Assembly: GCA_015680685.1 (NCBI GenBank)
Contig: MNCI01006946.1
Coordinates: 177,224-241,223 of the forward strand
Reading direction: 5' to 3'
Origin: Gnetum montanum
Lineage: Eukaryota; Streptophyta; Gnetopsida; Gnetales; Gnetaceae
DNA length: 64,000 bases
This document shows, one piece after another, positions 1-10,680 of the stretch (position 1 is the first letter of the stretch; each line of letters begins with the position of its first letter). Position numbers and translations under genes: made by a program. Under the pieces are notes generated by a model. It did not search any database. It was given only the letters and a program-made list of their open reading frames with translations, and was not told where the DNA came from.

Positions 1-13
1 NNNNNNNNNNNNN
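1..13. other. assembly gap (run of N)
   Basis: The first 13 bases are N, so the left flank of the first element is unknown. Confidence 0.99.
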
Positions 14-569
14 AGTCACTCAACCTCCAACTATCACTACCAAGTTCGGGAGTACTTCAGAAGGACTCCTTCTCCTCCGGGAGACATCTCACACTCATCC
101 CATCCTCCTAATCCATCTGCACCTCTTCCACCATAAGTAGTTCCCATAACACCTCCTGCTCCAACAATGTAAGGGGAACTTCCTCCTCAACTGCAGCAAC
201 GTCATGCTGTAAGAGCTGTAAATATCCAACCTGTTGCTGATTTTGATAACTGTAAAAAGAGAAGACCTTACTTCAGAACCAAAAGCATAGACAAACTCTC
301 GCAACAACAAGCGGTTGAGGCCATGTACACTCCTCCACGATCTAACACTTCGGAGCACCCTTCTGTCCAAAATCAGAGCTTAACGCATATGATTATGTTA
401 ACGCATACCGTAACTGATTGGATCAAGGTGGGCCACCTTCCCAGGAAACTAACTGACCCTGGGAGTCCCTTAATCTATTTATAGATCATCGGAAATGAAC
501 CACATAGGGCTCTTCTTGACTCAGGTTTCGGAGTCAACTTAATTTCATGAGAGATGTATCACACCTAGA
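14..569 (+). pseudogene. RE1 gag C-terminus and protease start
   Basis: Translation gives a proline-rich gag tail followed by a stretch containing DWIKVGHLPRKL and then LLDSGFGVNLIS, the retropepsin active-site region (D-S-G), near 517-552. The same order appears in RE3 at 8090-8576. In-frame stops occur after PLIYL and after NLIS. The protease breaks off at a single N at base 570, and about 80 residues of protease present in RE3 are absent, including the MGRAWLS segment. The product would be the C-terminal part of the Gag-protease polyprotein. It is not functional. Confidence 0.8.
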
Positions 570-570
570 N

Positions 571-884
571 GTGATCTTTCCTTGGAAATTTCCAAGATAA
601 ACATTTGTGGAAAGATCGAGAAGAGGAAAGTTCCATCCGTCACATACAGTGATTCATCGGGTGATGACATGGAGGAAATGCCTTCATGTGACAGGTGTGC
701 CCTTGAGGCTTTGAAACAAAGATGCCTGTATGTAGCAACCACACCAGTAGTAGACACCCCGTGGTTGACAGCTACTCAAAGGAGTAGAAAAATATGCATA
801 GAACGAACTGAAGAAACCCATGCCCATAATGAAAGCATATATACATTGGAACATGAGCATCGCCAACTTCCACCCTTAATCTAA
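571..884 (+). pseudogene. RE1 post-protease linker fragment
   Basis: An open stretch of about 100 codons runs from DLSLEISK through VPSVTYSDS, a cysteine pair region and YVATT...WLTA to a TAA at 882-884. The same linker lies between protease and RT in RE3 (about 8810-9130), RE2 and RE7. No enzymatic motif is visible; it is the spacer between PR and RT in this family. It is followed directly by 3' noncoding DNA, so the rest of pol is missing. Confidence 0.75.
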
Positions 885-1580
885 GATCATCAATTGGGAG
901 AAGTTGGGCACTTCTACGAAATTCAAACAAATGCTCATTATTTTGGATCTCTCCCTTACAACTCAGTCATGGGGGAGATGGCCACCTATGCCAATCATAT
1001 GGGGCCATCAATTCTTTTAAGTTTTTGTTTTACAATGTTTTTGTTTTACACATTTTTGTTTTACAAATTTCTTTAACTTTTCTAGTTTATGTTTTACAAC
1101 ATCGTTATACTTTTTTCATTTTTTGTGTGTGCGCGTGTGTTCCACCCTGTAAGTTTGTCCCATAATAAGCGTTCTTCATGATGGTATGAATTGTTTTCAT
1201 ATTGATTGCTAATGTTTGGTTTTTACCTTTAAGTCACAATGTTGATACTAAGGTATGTTCTTTTGATATGGCAGGCAATGAGACCACTTCATCCATCCAT
1301 CCACCAGTTTCGATGGTCTCTCTTGGCTTGGAAATGTACAGTCCGCTTCTAATAAGAACTTTAATGAATCAGTGACTGGGCATTTCTCAAACTAAGGAAG
1401 GATTCAAGGATTGAAAAGGGTGTGACTTCAAGGGAACTTGATACTTTTGTGTTGGTCATTCTCTTGGGTGCTTGGATGTTTTCTTCTTGAGTTTTCTTAC
1501 TGTTCCGATGTTACCCCAATTATTGGAAGCTAAGTCAATAAAAATAAAAAAAAGTCTTTGCATGGTGTGGTTCTCATGCA

Positions 1581-1710
1581 TAAAAATACAAAAAAAAAAA
1601 AAAAAAAAAAAATAAAAAAAAAAAAAAAAAAAATTCAAAACAAAAAAAAAAAATTTTATTAGGAAAAAAATTTAAGGGGAAAAAAAAAACAAAAAAAAAA
1701 AAAAAAAACT
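1581..1710 (+). repeat. A-rich low-complexity tract
   Basis: This is an almost pure adenine tract broken by a few T, C and G bases. It lies between tggtgtggttctcat and attcaaagcacacccctt. RE3, RE4 and RE7 carry a shorter A-rich stretch between the same borders, so this is an expansion inside a family feature. Confidence 0.9.
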
Positions 1711-2630
1711 AAACTAAGTGAGAATTCAAAGCACACCCCTTAGACGAAATAAACTTGGGCTACAAGCACTGGTTATGGAACCAAAAGTGTTCCCTCTAAC
1801 TAAGGCCCTTCTCGCTTCCCATTCTTTCATTTGTTTCGTCGGAATGGTGGTGGCTCTTTGGAGATGCATCCTTGCTATCCAAGTGGATGGTTCGGCTGAA
1901 TGCATTGATGCGAAGTCACTAGATGTGGTTGGTTTGAGGCCGGAGTTGGAATGAGATTTGCTACGTCACATTAATCATGAAACACATAAGGGGCTGTACA
2001 CCACATTGTTCTTGAGATTCCATTCCATTTGCTTCTCTCCATCCTTCTCTCCATTGTTCACCTCATTATCGGTTGTATCATTAGTGTATATATTTTGGTT
2101 GATGCATTGTTTTTTTATTGGTAAATGCTTGTGGTTCAGACTTTAACTCTTGTTCCAAATGACATTCCCAGAGCCTATGGTCTCTTTGAATGTGGGTTTG
2201 TCAGGGCATGAAGGGCATAATCCTGCTTTGGGGAGGACCCACTGACATTCCTATTTGGAACCTTAGTTAAATTCTTTCCCATAACATTTTGCAATTAATT
2301 TTATTTTGTTCATTTCCATCTTGACATCCATTTCATCGATGCCATAGTTGTTCCTTTTTGTCTATCTTTCTTACTCCTTTTCTTTCTCCATTCTAACACT
2401 ACTAGAGGTTCGCAATTAGTCATGGGGGAACGGGGCCTAATTTTTTTGATTTTCTCCTAGCCTCGAAAATTTTTGATTTTCTTCCTAACCCCTACACCTT
2501 CGGTAGTCATTAGTAACATATTCCCAGATCCATATCAGCCATACCACAACCTAGCCAATGAGTTTACACCGAAGCAAGGTATCAATTACATGATGATTCA
2601 ATTACCCTTGCTAATATAAGATTGTGTTGT

Positions 2631-2656
2631 GTGTGCAGATGGCAACCATGCAATAA
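2631..2656 (+). other. RE1 ORF3 start remnant
   Basis: The sequence gtgtgcag is followed by ATG at 2639, then GCAACCATGCAATAA. The acceptor-like CAG directly before an ATG matches the ORF3 start context of RE2 (25458) and RE5 (36837). The frame stops after five codons and no ORF3 domain follows, so most of ORF3 is deleted. Confidence 0.45.
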
Positions 2657-2966
2657 TGGATTGGATCTAGAGCAAACACTTGGAATGGAGCAGCGTTGAA
2701 GCAGCTATGCAAGGAGCAAGATCTATGACGTGCTTATGGATGGACAACAAAGATGCAATCTTGGCGTTGGCAGCAACAACACTTCTTTCCCTCTCTCTTT
2801 CTCAGATGCAAACAAAGGCCTGATGTCATTGTAATAAGGTGTTCATCCTTGTTGTCATGAACACTAGTTTTGTCAAGTCTTGTAATAATGATCCGTTCAC
2901 ATGTCATCCCATTAGTTCCATTCCCCTCAATAATTCCATACCTACCTAATATTATTGTAAGGAACT

Positions 2967-2998
2967 CAAGGACGAGTTTTTATTCAGTCATGGGGGTA
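2967..2998 (+). promoter_or_regulatory. RE1 polypurine tract and conserved 3' terminal block
   Basis: The block ggacgagtttt...cagtca then TGGGGGTA ends exactly at the LTR start. RE2 (34567-34574) has the same last eight bases, and RE6 has them on the minus strand (37716-37723). In LTR retrotransposons this site primes plus-strand DNA synthesis. Confidence 0.8.
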
Positions 2999-3946
2999 TG
3001 ATGAGATGCGGTATCGCATGCACCACGATATCGCGTCGTCCCCTGCGATATCACGTACGCGATATCCCCGTCCGTCGCCAAATCTATAAATAAGAGGTAT
3101 CACTCCCCTCATTTTCCATCCTAGGCTTAAAGTAGGGAAACTCTAGCAGTTTGATCACTCCAGAGATAGAATATTTTCCATGTGCCCATAGTAGGAGTCC
3201 CAAGTGAACAGATCTTTATTTGAGCAGTTTGTACTTGAACGCAAGTTGTGTACGGCAATAAAGACGAGCTTTGTGGATAAACCTTGCAGTGCATGGAATA
3301 GGATTTATTACCTGTTATTTCTTACATGTTATTTATTACCTGCATTAGCATGACATGAGTACAACTTGATTACAAGCATTGACGAATGTGTATGGCTAAT
3401 CAAGGAATTGGCTGCTCATCGCGATTAGTCTCTCTCACCCTCAACTCCTAGAATGCGGGATGAGTATGACTTGATTACGAGCATCTATGGATGTGTATGG
3501 CTAGTCAAGGAATTAGCTGCTCATTACATTTAGGCTAGTTAAGTACCTCAGTATGACCACTTCGAGCACATGCGTTACATGTGGTGATCATAGTAACGAT
3601 TAGCGTTTGGTAGCCACAGTTGCATAGTTCAGGGTGTGTACGGTAAGTGGGAACGAATGCTGACGCTATTTAATTTAAAATTAGTCCTTAGTTAGAGTTA
3701 GTTAGCTCTCTCAACCCTTCACCTTTTAGCATAGGAGAAAAACCATAAAAGACCATAAAAATCATATACCTCAGACTTACTTAACCATACACCGTGACAA
3801 CAACAAGTAAGTCTGGGAAGACAACGAATGATTAACCCTAAGTGTTCCAAGGGACGTTTAGGCATTTAGTCTGCGGAGTTCAACTGCATTGCGCGTGCTA
3901 TGCTCGTTTCGTATGGTTGAGTGTAGGGGTACCTCGCCACTCATCA
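2999..3946 (+). repeat. RE1 3' LTR
   Basis: The LTR starts TGATGAG and ends CTCATCA, giving terminal inverted ends. U3 holds a CpG-rich array of GATATCGCG-type motifs (about 3024-3072) and a TATA box TATAAATAA at 3085-3093. A polyadenylation signal AATAAA lies at 3257-3262 in the family's conserved context ggcaataaagacgag. It carries a private 74-bp duplication and lacks a clear copy of the U5 ggtaacc array, so it is a different subfamily from the RE2 3' LTR and is unlikely to be its partner. Confidence 0.85.
3355..3533 (+). repeat. imperfect 74-bp direct repeat inside RE1 LTR
   Basis: A unit at 3355-3428 recurs at 3460-3533, an offset of 105 bases. Both contain atgagta..acttgatta, tgtgtatggcta.tcaagg and gctgctcat. 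None of the other LTRs in the window shows it. Confidence 0.8.
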
Positions 3947-3964
3947 CCTGCCAAGGAAACAAGA

Positions 3965-4870
3965 GGGAGTAGTGACAGAATTGTTGATGAAGAAGATTGG
4001 GGAATGCCAATGCAAACATGTATTACTTATGCTCACACTGATCCATACTATCTAGACTTTACCTTCATATTTTATCAGGACAAACAAATGAGGTGGAGAG
4101 ACATACAAGGCAACATAGTCTTGCCTCTCGAACATGTAGCACTAAACATGCTACAAACTGCTCTAAGGGGAATGCACTTGGACTAGATTCAAGAAGGGTA
4201 TCATGTGACTCAACACATGACCAGACCCTATGAACCTACAAGGGAGCAAATAAAGAGAGATGTTGCTATGGAGGTTAAACATGTTCATACCAAAGGGAAT
4301 CAAGCCAACACATCTATTATCATAGAAGAGATTGATGCTAATTATTTCATTTTGGAACAACTCCACCAGAATCATGAGGAGCCATCAAAGACACCTATCA
4401 TCAAACTAGAGGAACTTGTCAAAGCCCAACTTCACTTTACTCTGGTAGAGATACATAAGGGGAAGGCTACTAACTCAAGATACAAGTAGGACTCTAGGCC
4501 AAGTGATCCTACTAAGTCCTACAAGGAAACTCATAAGAGTCATGATAGAAGAATCACTTGGCATTGTCCTCTTGCTACCTCCTCTGTTTCATCTCAATCA
4601 TCAGAGGACTATGATAAGAGACATCATAAGTATTGAGACTTTGATAGGAAAAAGAGAAGAGCTCATGGTCATCATGATCGATACTCAAGGTATTTTGATT
4701 TAAAAGATGAGGAGTATGAAAGAAGGAGGCACATAGATAGAAGAGAGGATTAAGAGAGGCACGAGCATAGAAGGGGTCATCGCTACCATAAATCTTACTA
4801 ACCTAATCATGATGATGAACCCCTTATGATAACCTAGAACATTATCAACATTCAAGAAGCAGTCTACATA
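3965..4870 (+). pseudogene. RE2 gag, N-terminal part
   Basis: The segment around 4018-4186 reads as the family's Gag N-terminal domain: it shares a T-YAH-D-Y--DFTFI-Q--MRWRD-GNI-LPL pattern with RE3 gag at 5960-6085. A spacer follows, then a region rich in Arg and His (about 4590-4790) that may bind RNA, then D-EPL near 4813, which in RE3 (about 6740) leads into the core gag domain. Several stops (near 4184, 4487, 4638, 4751, 4800) break it. The frame continues at 18119 on the far side of RE3. The leader and PBS are not clearly recognisable. Confidence 0.75.
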
Positions 4871-4875
4871 ACAAT
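4871..4875 (+). repeat. left target-site duplication of RE3
   Basis: The five bases acaat precede the RE3 5' LTR. The partner at 18119-18123 is ccaag, a 3 of 5 match. Undisturbed gag of RE3 and RE7 has cctag and ccaac at this site, and joining the two flanks restores the gag alignment. Confidence 0.65.
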
Positions 4876-5747
4876 TGATGAAGTGTTCAGTTGATGCATT
4901 GACTAGGCCGCATCAACGGTGCCTCGTTGACGTGGTCACAGTGACGTGACCTCATTGATGCATCCGTTCACGCGTTAATGTGACCTCGTTAACGTAGAGT
5001 CTGTCCTTTGCTATAAATATGCATGCACTTGCAGCATTTATGACATCTTTTTGGTAGTTGTAGCGAAGCTCTTATAGTTTGTTTCGTGTAAGTTAGAATA
5101 TTTCCCAAGTGCTAGCAGTAGGTGTGAGAAAGGTGTACGACTCTTTATTCGAGCGCTAGTGTACTCGAGCCCATTGGCGTGACCAGCAATAAAGACGGGC
5201 TTTTTGAGCATTCCTTGTAGCATTTGGATTTAATCACTTAAGCATTAAAACATTTTCATATTTCAATGCTTAAATAATTCCAAAAGCTTTTATTGTTATT
5301 ACTTTACGATTATTATATTAGACATGACCATCTCGAACATATATTAGACACTTGGTAACCCAGTGACACTTAACGTCTGGTAACCTAGTAGTGGTTAGGA
5401 TATACTTAGGATGTGCACAAAAGATGGGATTGGTTGCTTATGCTAGGGAGAGTTAAGTGATAGAGTAGAGCAATTACAAATTACAAAACTTTCCATTTCC
5501 TACATTAAAAGAATTAGACCTTTAAATATAAAAAGAAAACTGATAAAAATCATTTGCCTCAATCTCACTCAACCATTGCTTTAGAATATCATAGGTGATA
5601 TTAGGAAGACAATGATTGTTCTAACTAAGGTTTTGCAGGCTAGAATTTGGTGTACGTAAGTGCTTGTAGTCTATGCAATTCAACCAATTTGCACGTGAAC
5701 GCCCATGATTCGTATGGTTGGGCATAGAGGTATCTCACCGCTCATCA
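4876..5747 (+). repeat. RE3 5' LTR
   Basis: It starts TGATGAAG and ends CTCATCA. The TATA box TATAAATA is at 5012-5019 and AATAAA at 5188-5193. The U5 part holds the ggtaacc array at 5351-5395. The last 40 bases (cgtatggttgggcatag to the end) are shared with all family LTRs here. It matches 17225-18118 along its length. Confidence 0.92.
4885..5019 (+). promoter_or_regulatory. RE3 U3 motif array and TATA box
   Basis: Degenerate units of about 14 bases repeat upstream of the TATA box, with variants such as tcgttgacgtggtc, cagtgacgtgacc and tcgttaacgtag. They contain TTGAC and TGACGT cores; these are known plant binding sites of WRKY and bZIP factors, but binding here is inference. The same motif type recurs upstream of RE3 ORF3 (13620-13720). 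Confidence 0.65.
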
Positions 5748-5748
5748 T

Positions 5749-5765
5749 TGGCACCATTGCCAGGG
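5749..5765 (+). promoter_or_regulatory. RE3 primer binding site, tRNA-Asp type
   Basis: TGGCACCATTGCCAGGG starts two bases after the LTR. The complement of the 3' end of plant tRNA-Asp(GUC), recalled as TGGCGCCGTTGCCGGGG, differs at three positions, all G to A. Confidence 0.75.
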
Positions 5766-5912
5766 ACTATTAATCTTACATGCGCTATCTAGTCTTAGCA
5801 ACATCATCATTCACTTCGTTGGAATGGACCCAGGATAGTGAAATCTATGCATGCTAGGTAGCTTGAGTAAAAGAATAAGGCACACCAATTTAGTTGTTAT
5901 CTAACATCAAGA

Positions 5913-8415
5913 ATGTCTTCTTCTCATATACGAGAAGGATCCAACCCACCAGTGCCGCAGGAATTTTGGGTGGTATACGCACATCCAGACGAGTATATCC
6001 CCAACTTCACCTTTATCCTGCATCAGGATGAGCATCTACGATGGAGGGACATGGAGGGAAACATCATATTACCTCTTAATCGATCGATTCCTAGAATGTT
6101 ACTTCAAACTCTTGCCAAATTGGGCATTTTAGGACCACGATGTGGAATACATAATGGAGGATCATGACTACCAAGACTATCGTCCAAATGAGGCACAACG
6201 TGCATGGGATCGGCAACAGGCGGAACTCCATGAACACATAAAGGGGAAATAGTTTAGTAACCCTTTATTCTTGCAGGACCCGCATGACAATGAGGAACCT
6301 ATTTTTCATGATTCCCATTCAGCTGAACCTCCTCCAATGCATCAGATCATTCAATCCATCATTCAAAGTCAATAATCAAGCAACTGGGAGCCCTAGGATG
6401 ATGGGGGATCATGCAAGAAAGATCGTGGCAAAGGGAAAGATGGATGTGAAGATTGGGGTCATCATCAGAGCAGAGGAGGAGATCGACACCGAGGTGGTGG
6501 CAGTTCTCCTCCCTCTTCTCCATCTTCTCATTCCACTTTGTCTTTGCTAAGTTTTGACTTCAATTGCAACTGTAGTAGGAAGGATCGGGGTGATGGCAAT
6601 CAAAAAGACTAACAGGATCGCAAGGACTGAGGGGGAAGATGTGAGGAAAAGCATGACCAATCACACGAGTCTCACCATCAAGAGAGGAGAGGTAGCTGAA
6701 ATCGTCACAAACATCGTGGCCATCAACAGGACTATGACTCGGATGAACCACTGTTAGATACTCGAAGCATGCTTAACATAGTTGAGGCAGTTCAAATACC
6801 TAGTAGGCACTTGAAAGATAGTCAGATTAAGCACCTTGACATGAACAACATCCCAAAATTTTAAAGGGGATATAATTGTGATCCACAGACTCACTTGCAA
6901 GCATTTCATGATGCTTGCACCCTGCAGAATATAGACAATGATTGGTAGAAACTCAAACTGTTCCCCCGAACACTCATTAAGGAAGTAAAAAGCTGGTACT
7001 AGTCTTTGGATCCAGAATCAATCAGGCGATGGAGTACGATGCTGGAAATCTTCAATGATAAATACCAAACCTACTCTAGGGTGTCTAATCTAAGACAATA
7101 GATTCAAAGGTGGAAACAGGGTGGTCATGAACCCTTGGATGCAGCCATGGGCATATATTACTCATTGTTACATCGATGCCCTGGTCATGGCTGCTCTCAG
7201 CGGGAACAGCTTCACCATATCATAGATGGGCTCTGCTTTGAAACAAGAAAGACCCATGGTGTTTACGCTCAGGGGTGGCTGTTTGAGTTAAGGGCCCATG
7301 AACTATAACGTCTAATTGAGTAGGTAGCCAAAGAGGAGGGAGAACTAAGGAAAAAGGAAAGCATAGAAGAATATAATTAAGACCCTTCCATCTAAAAAAA
7401 GGAGGTCCAATTTTGTAAAGATGAGGAGGAATCACCATTGGATGTAGCGGTGAACTCAAAAACCTTGCCCATACAAAAATTTGCTTCTAAAATTTCAGCC
7501 AAGGTTGACAAGATGTGGGATTCTTTGGATGAAAGGTTCAAAAGTATCCTAAAAATTGCAGAGGAATCCAAAGAGTGAAGTAATGATCGAGATCAGCATA
7601 GGAGAAGAGAAGTTGAACATGCCTACCATAAAGGTAAGGGCAAAGTTGCTGCGGCAGAATAGGTTACAAACTCTAACACAGAGGAGGATGATGGATGTGA
7701 CATATGCTAGTACGAACATCCTAAGGGATGTTGTCCTATGGTGTCACATTTACAAGAGTTTGGGGTGTATGCATTAAATCCTCGCTTGGCAAAAAGGCAA
7801 ATACCTCGAAGATTGCCTTATCCACAAGACAATCCCAGGTAGTTCCACCAGCAATAGGGATATTATCCAAGTGGAGCACCGCTACAACCTTATGAGTATT
7901 ACCAGCAATGGTAGCATCCACAATCATGGGGAATGCCACCTCCAATGTAGCAGTACCCTTACCGACAGCTGGATCCTTATGGGTACAACGTTCAGCAACC
8001 AGTCTCCCCACAGGACTCTTCTAGTCACGCGCCATTTCAAAATCATTACTACCCCTTGAAATACTTCCGAACATAGTCTCCATCACCTAGGGGGGAGAAC
8101 CCACATCTATACTATCCTCTGTCACCTTCTCTTGCCATACCTACTCATCAGCCCTCCACTCAGCTACCTCCTGCTCTACCTATGTAGGGAGAAATACCAC
8201 CACAGCCACAACAACGCAATGCCACAAGGGCTGTCAACTTACAACTGGCTTCTTCGTCGAGTGGACTGAAACTAAAACCATGGAAATTCCCTTTCTTCCA
8301 GACCAATATCCCAAACATACCTTCACATTCACCTATGGCCACTACCTCTAAACCTCCAATCGCCTCCACCATTCAACCCTTCAAGTAACCTTCAAGCCAA
8401 ACACCCCTAAAGTAC
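5913..8415 (+). pseudogene. RE3 gag
   Basis: The start is MSSS, also used by RE7. The N-terminal domain contains YAHPDEYIPNFTFI and WRDMEGNI (about residues 25-55). A frameshift near 6120 moves the frame, which then holds for over 2 kb. It holds a Ser/Gly-rich linker, then the core retrotransposon gag domain (LQAFHDAC, LKLFPRTL, YYSLLHRCPGHG, GVYAQG; about 6890-7280). A zinc knuckle C-x2-C-x3-H-x4-C follows at about 7696-7734, then a Pro/Gln-rich tail. Stops are mostly TAG at positions where RE7 or RE2 has Gln or Trp. A one-base deletion near 8385 separates gag from protease. It would form the capsid and bind the RNA genome. Confidence 0.85.
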
Positions 8416-8423
8416 AAATCATC

Positions 8424-9380
8424 ATGCTAACACATGCTGTGATGGATTGGATAAAGGTAGGTCATCTTCCTTGGAAATTGATTGATTTGGGGAGTCCCCT
8501 CATATACTTTCAAGTGGCAGGAAATGAGCCATGCAAAACTCTCTTGGATTCAGGGTTAGGCGTCAATTTGATTTCACACGATATGTACAAGACTGGGAAC
8601 CTACCCCTAATGAAAAAAAGAAACATTTAGCTTAATTTGGCAAGCCAATCCATAATTTTTCCCTTAGAATTGGTAGAAGATATTATGACCACCATTTATG
8701 GGTGGTCCTATCTTGTTGACTTCCTGGTCATCCGGGTTGATAATTGCAAGAGGAATTTTTTGATTATAATGGGAAGAGCTTGGCTCAGCATGGTGGATGC
8801 ATGATTGGGACTCTAAGATCTTTCCCTTAAAATTTCAAAAGAAAATCCTTTCAGAAAGATTGAGAAGAAGTGCATCCCATGCATCACATATAGTGACTCC
8901 AAGTGCAACTATGTGCAGCAACTTTGGTCCGTTAAGCGGGCATCCATTCAAGCATGTAGTCAGTGTGTCAAAGAAGTCCAAGTTTAGTGATGTCTGTACG
9001 TAGTAGCCACTAATCAAGAAGGCACCCAGTGGTTGACTGCTAACCCTGATAATAGCACTCTATGCATGGAACAATCTGAGGGCCTTGTATGTGCCTATAT
9101 GGAAAGCATGGATGAATTGGAAAAGGTCCATCAACAAGTCTCCACTGTTGATGACAATGCTGATTGGGGCAAGCTATAGATCCCTGAAAGCTTTAGACAA
9201 GAGCCCTTGGAATTGAAACCATTACCGGCCAATCTGGAGTATGCATTCTTGCAGAACGACAAACTAGTAATCATCAATGCCACTCTTGCTCCTGAACAAA
9301 AGAAGAGATTGCTAAAGATGGTGAAAAAATGAGTGGTTGCTTCCACATGGTCATATCTTGAACTAACAGGAGTTGACCCT
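8424..9380 (+). pseudogene. RE3 protease and PR-RT linker
   Basis: The retropepsin active site reads LLDSGLGVNLIS at about 8541-8576, with the catalytic Asp-Ser-Gly intact. GWSYLVDFLVI and IIMGRAWLS (8762-8788) form the C-terminal half. The linker follows, with ITYSDS, a Cys pair, LYVVAT, GTQWLTA and a block LVIINATLAPEQ near 9260. Single stops after NI, DA and GL break the frame. The enzyme would cleave the Gag-Pol polyprotein. It reads as one polyprotein with gag and RT. Confidence 0.85.
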
Positions 9381-10290
9381 AGGGTATGCCAACATCATAT
9401 CTATATCGACCCCTCCATGAAGCCATGACGACAGCTACAAAGATGATTGAACCCCAAGCTAAGGTAGATCATGAAGGATGAAATTAAACAATTGCTAAAA
9501 GCAGGGTTCATCTATTCCATTGTGGATAGCGAATGGGTCAACCACTTGTTATAGTGCCAAAGAAGGGTGGAAAATCGAGAGTCTATATAGATTTATGACT
9601 ACTAGATATGGCAACCTTTAAAGACCACTTCCCACTTCTGTTTGTGGATCAAGTGTTGGATACCATTTCGGGGCATTGCTACTATAGCTTTTTGGATGGT
9701 TATAGTGGCTATAACCAAATCTAGATCGCACCCGAGGATCAGGCCAAGAAAAAATTTACAAGTCCCTGGGGGATGTTTGCATATAAGAAGATGCCCTTTG
9801 GCCTATGCAATGCACCTGCAACATTCCAACGCCTCATCCTCAACATCTTTTAGCAACAAATTGGCAATGGGATAGAAGTTTTCATGGATGACTTCTCTAC
9901 CTATGGAGCAATGTTTGAACAAGCCTTGGAACACCTTGATCAAGTTTTAAAAATATGTGTGGAAACAAATTTACGGCTCAATTGGCAAAAGAGTCACTTG
10001 ATGGTCTAAGAGGGCATTGTTCTGGGGCATTGAATTTCACAAGCAGGGATTGGTGTAGACTCTGAAAAAATTAGAATCATCCAAGGCATCACTAGTCAAC
10101 CAAGCATTGTAAAAGATGTTCGATCATTCCTTGGAGACATTGGTTATTATTGAAGCTTCATCGAGAACTTCTCAAAGATCGCCAAACCGTTGGTGAAACT
10201 AACAAAGAAGGATGCTTCATTTGTCTAGACTAGGGAAGTGTGCATTCCAAACACTAAAACAGAAACTTATAGAGACTCCAATTCTATGGG
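9381..10290 (+). pseudogene. RE3 reverse transcriptase
   Basis: The core reads ATFKDHFPLLFVDQVLD, YSFLDGYSGYNQI, FTSPWGMFAYKKMPFGLCNAPATFQR and the catalytic FMDDFS at about 9881-9898. It then reads SHLMV, IVLGH, VRSFLG and FIENFSKIAKPL. FMDD in place of YxDD is common in plant Ty3/gypsy RT. A frameshift near 9540 separates the fingers region from the palm. In-frame stops sit at places explained by C to T change, such as TGA in the GH-IS context and TAG in NQI-IAPED. It would copy the element RNA into DNA. Confidence 0.9.
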
Positions 10291-10680
10291 CACCCGATTG
10301 GTCTAGACCATTTCACATCATGATGGATGTGTCTAATTATGCATTGGGAGCCGTTCTCACACAATTGAATGACCAACAAAATCCATATTACATCCACTAT
10401 GCAAGCTAAGGCATTGTGGGTGCTCATCTCAATTACACCACCACTGAAAAGGAATTTATGGTGGTGGTGTTTGCCATGGAAAGGTTCTGACCCTATGTGC
10501 TTGGATACAAGGTGTTTGTACATACTGACCACAGTGCCATTCGGTTCCTTATGAACAAACCAACGGTAAGTCCCGGTATCATACGGTGGCTTGTGATCCT
10601 TCAGGAATTCGACCTTACTATGGTGGACAAAAAGGGAACTGAGAATGTGGTTTCTGACCACTTATCTCGGTTATGATGGG
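10291..10680 (+). pseudogene. RE3 RNase H
   Basis: Family RNase H motifs appear in order: the first catalytic Asp in FHIMMDVSNYALGAVLTQ (about 10310-10365), the Glu in TTTEKEFMVVVFAMERF, then VFVHTDHSAIRFLMNKP, and VDKKGTENVVSDHLSRL at about 10620-10673. A frameshift lies near 10400 and a stop after MERF. It would degrade the RNA strand during reverse transcription. Confidence 0.85.

Larger units (their letters stand above)
885..2990 (+). other. RE1 3' noncoding region
   Basis: There is no gene. The region holds blocks shared with the other copies: AGTCATGGGGGAGATGG near 965, the tract with repeated ttttgttttaca near 1020-1090, a block near 1273-1310 rich in catccatccacc, the block GGGTGTGACTTCAAGGG at 1418-1434, an A-rich tract and TTTGGGGAGGACCCACT near 2235. 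The two short open frames at 1718-1954 and 1958-2146 match nothing I recognise and fall in noncoding blocks. Confidence 0.7.
14..3946 (+). mobile_element. RE1: pol-deleted Athila-like LTR retrotransposon, 3' part
   Basis: The order is gag C-terminus, a shortened protease, a linker, 3' noncoding DNA, a polypurine tract and a 3' LTR. RT, RNase H and integrase are missing: the coding remnant at 884 passes within about 100 bases into the noncoding block that follows integrase in RE3. ORF3 is reduced to its start context. The LTR ends at 3946 and RE2 gag leader follows, so RE1 is probably inserted in the RE2 leader, with 3947-3951 (cctgc) as one target duplication. Its LTR U3 still holds many CpG sites, which suggests it is younger than its neighbours. 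Confidence 0.8.

Noticed and set aside
1718-2146. Two short plus-strand open frames as host genes
   Set aside because: They lie within RE1 3' noncoding blocks shared with RE3, where the frames are closed.
2999-3946. This LTR as the 5' LTR of RE2
   Set aside because: It lies before RE2 gag, but it has a private 74-bp duplication, a gatatcgcg array and no clear ggtaacc array, unlike RE2's 3' LTR. It is directly preceded by RE1's polypurine tract. RE1 inserted in the RE2 leader explains it better, though a recombinant tandem cannot be fully excluded.
10284-10661. 125-codon minus-strand open frame
   Set aside because: It is antisense to RE3 RNase H with clear RNase H motifs on the plus strand.
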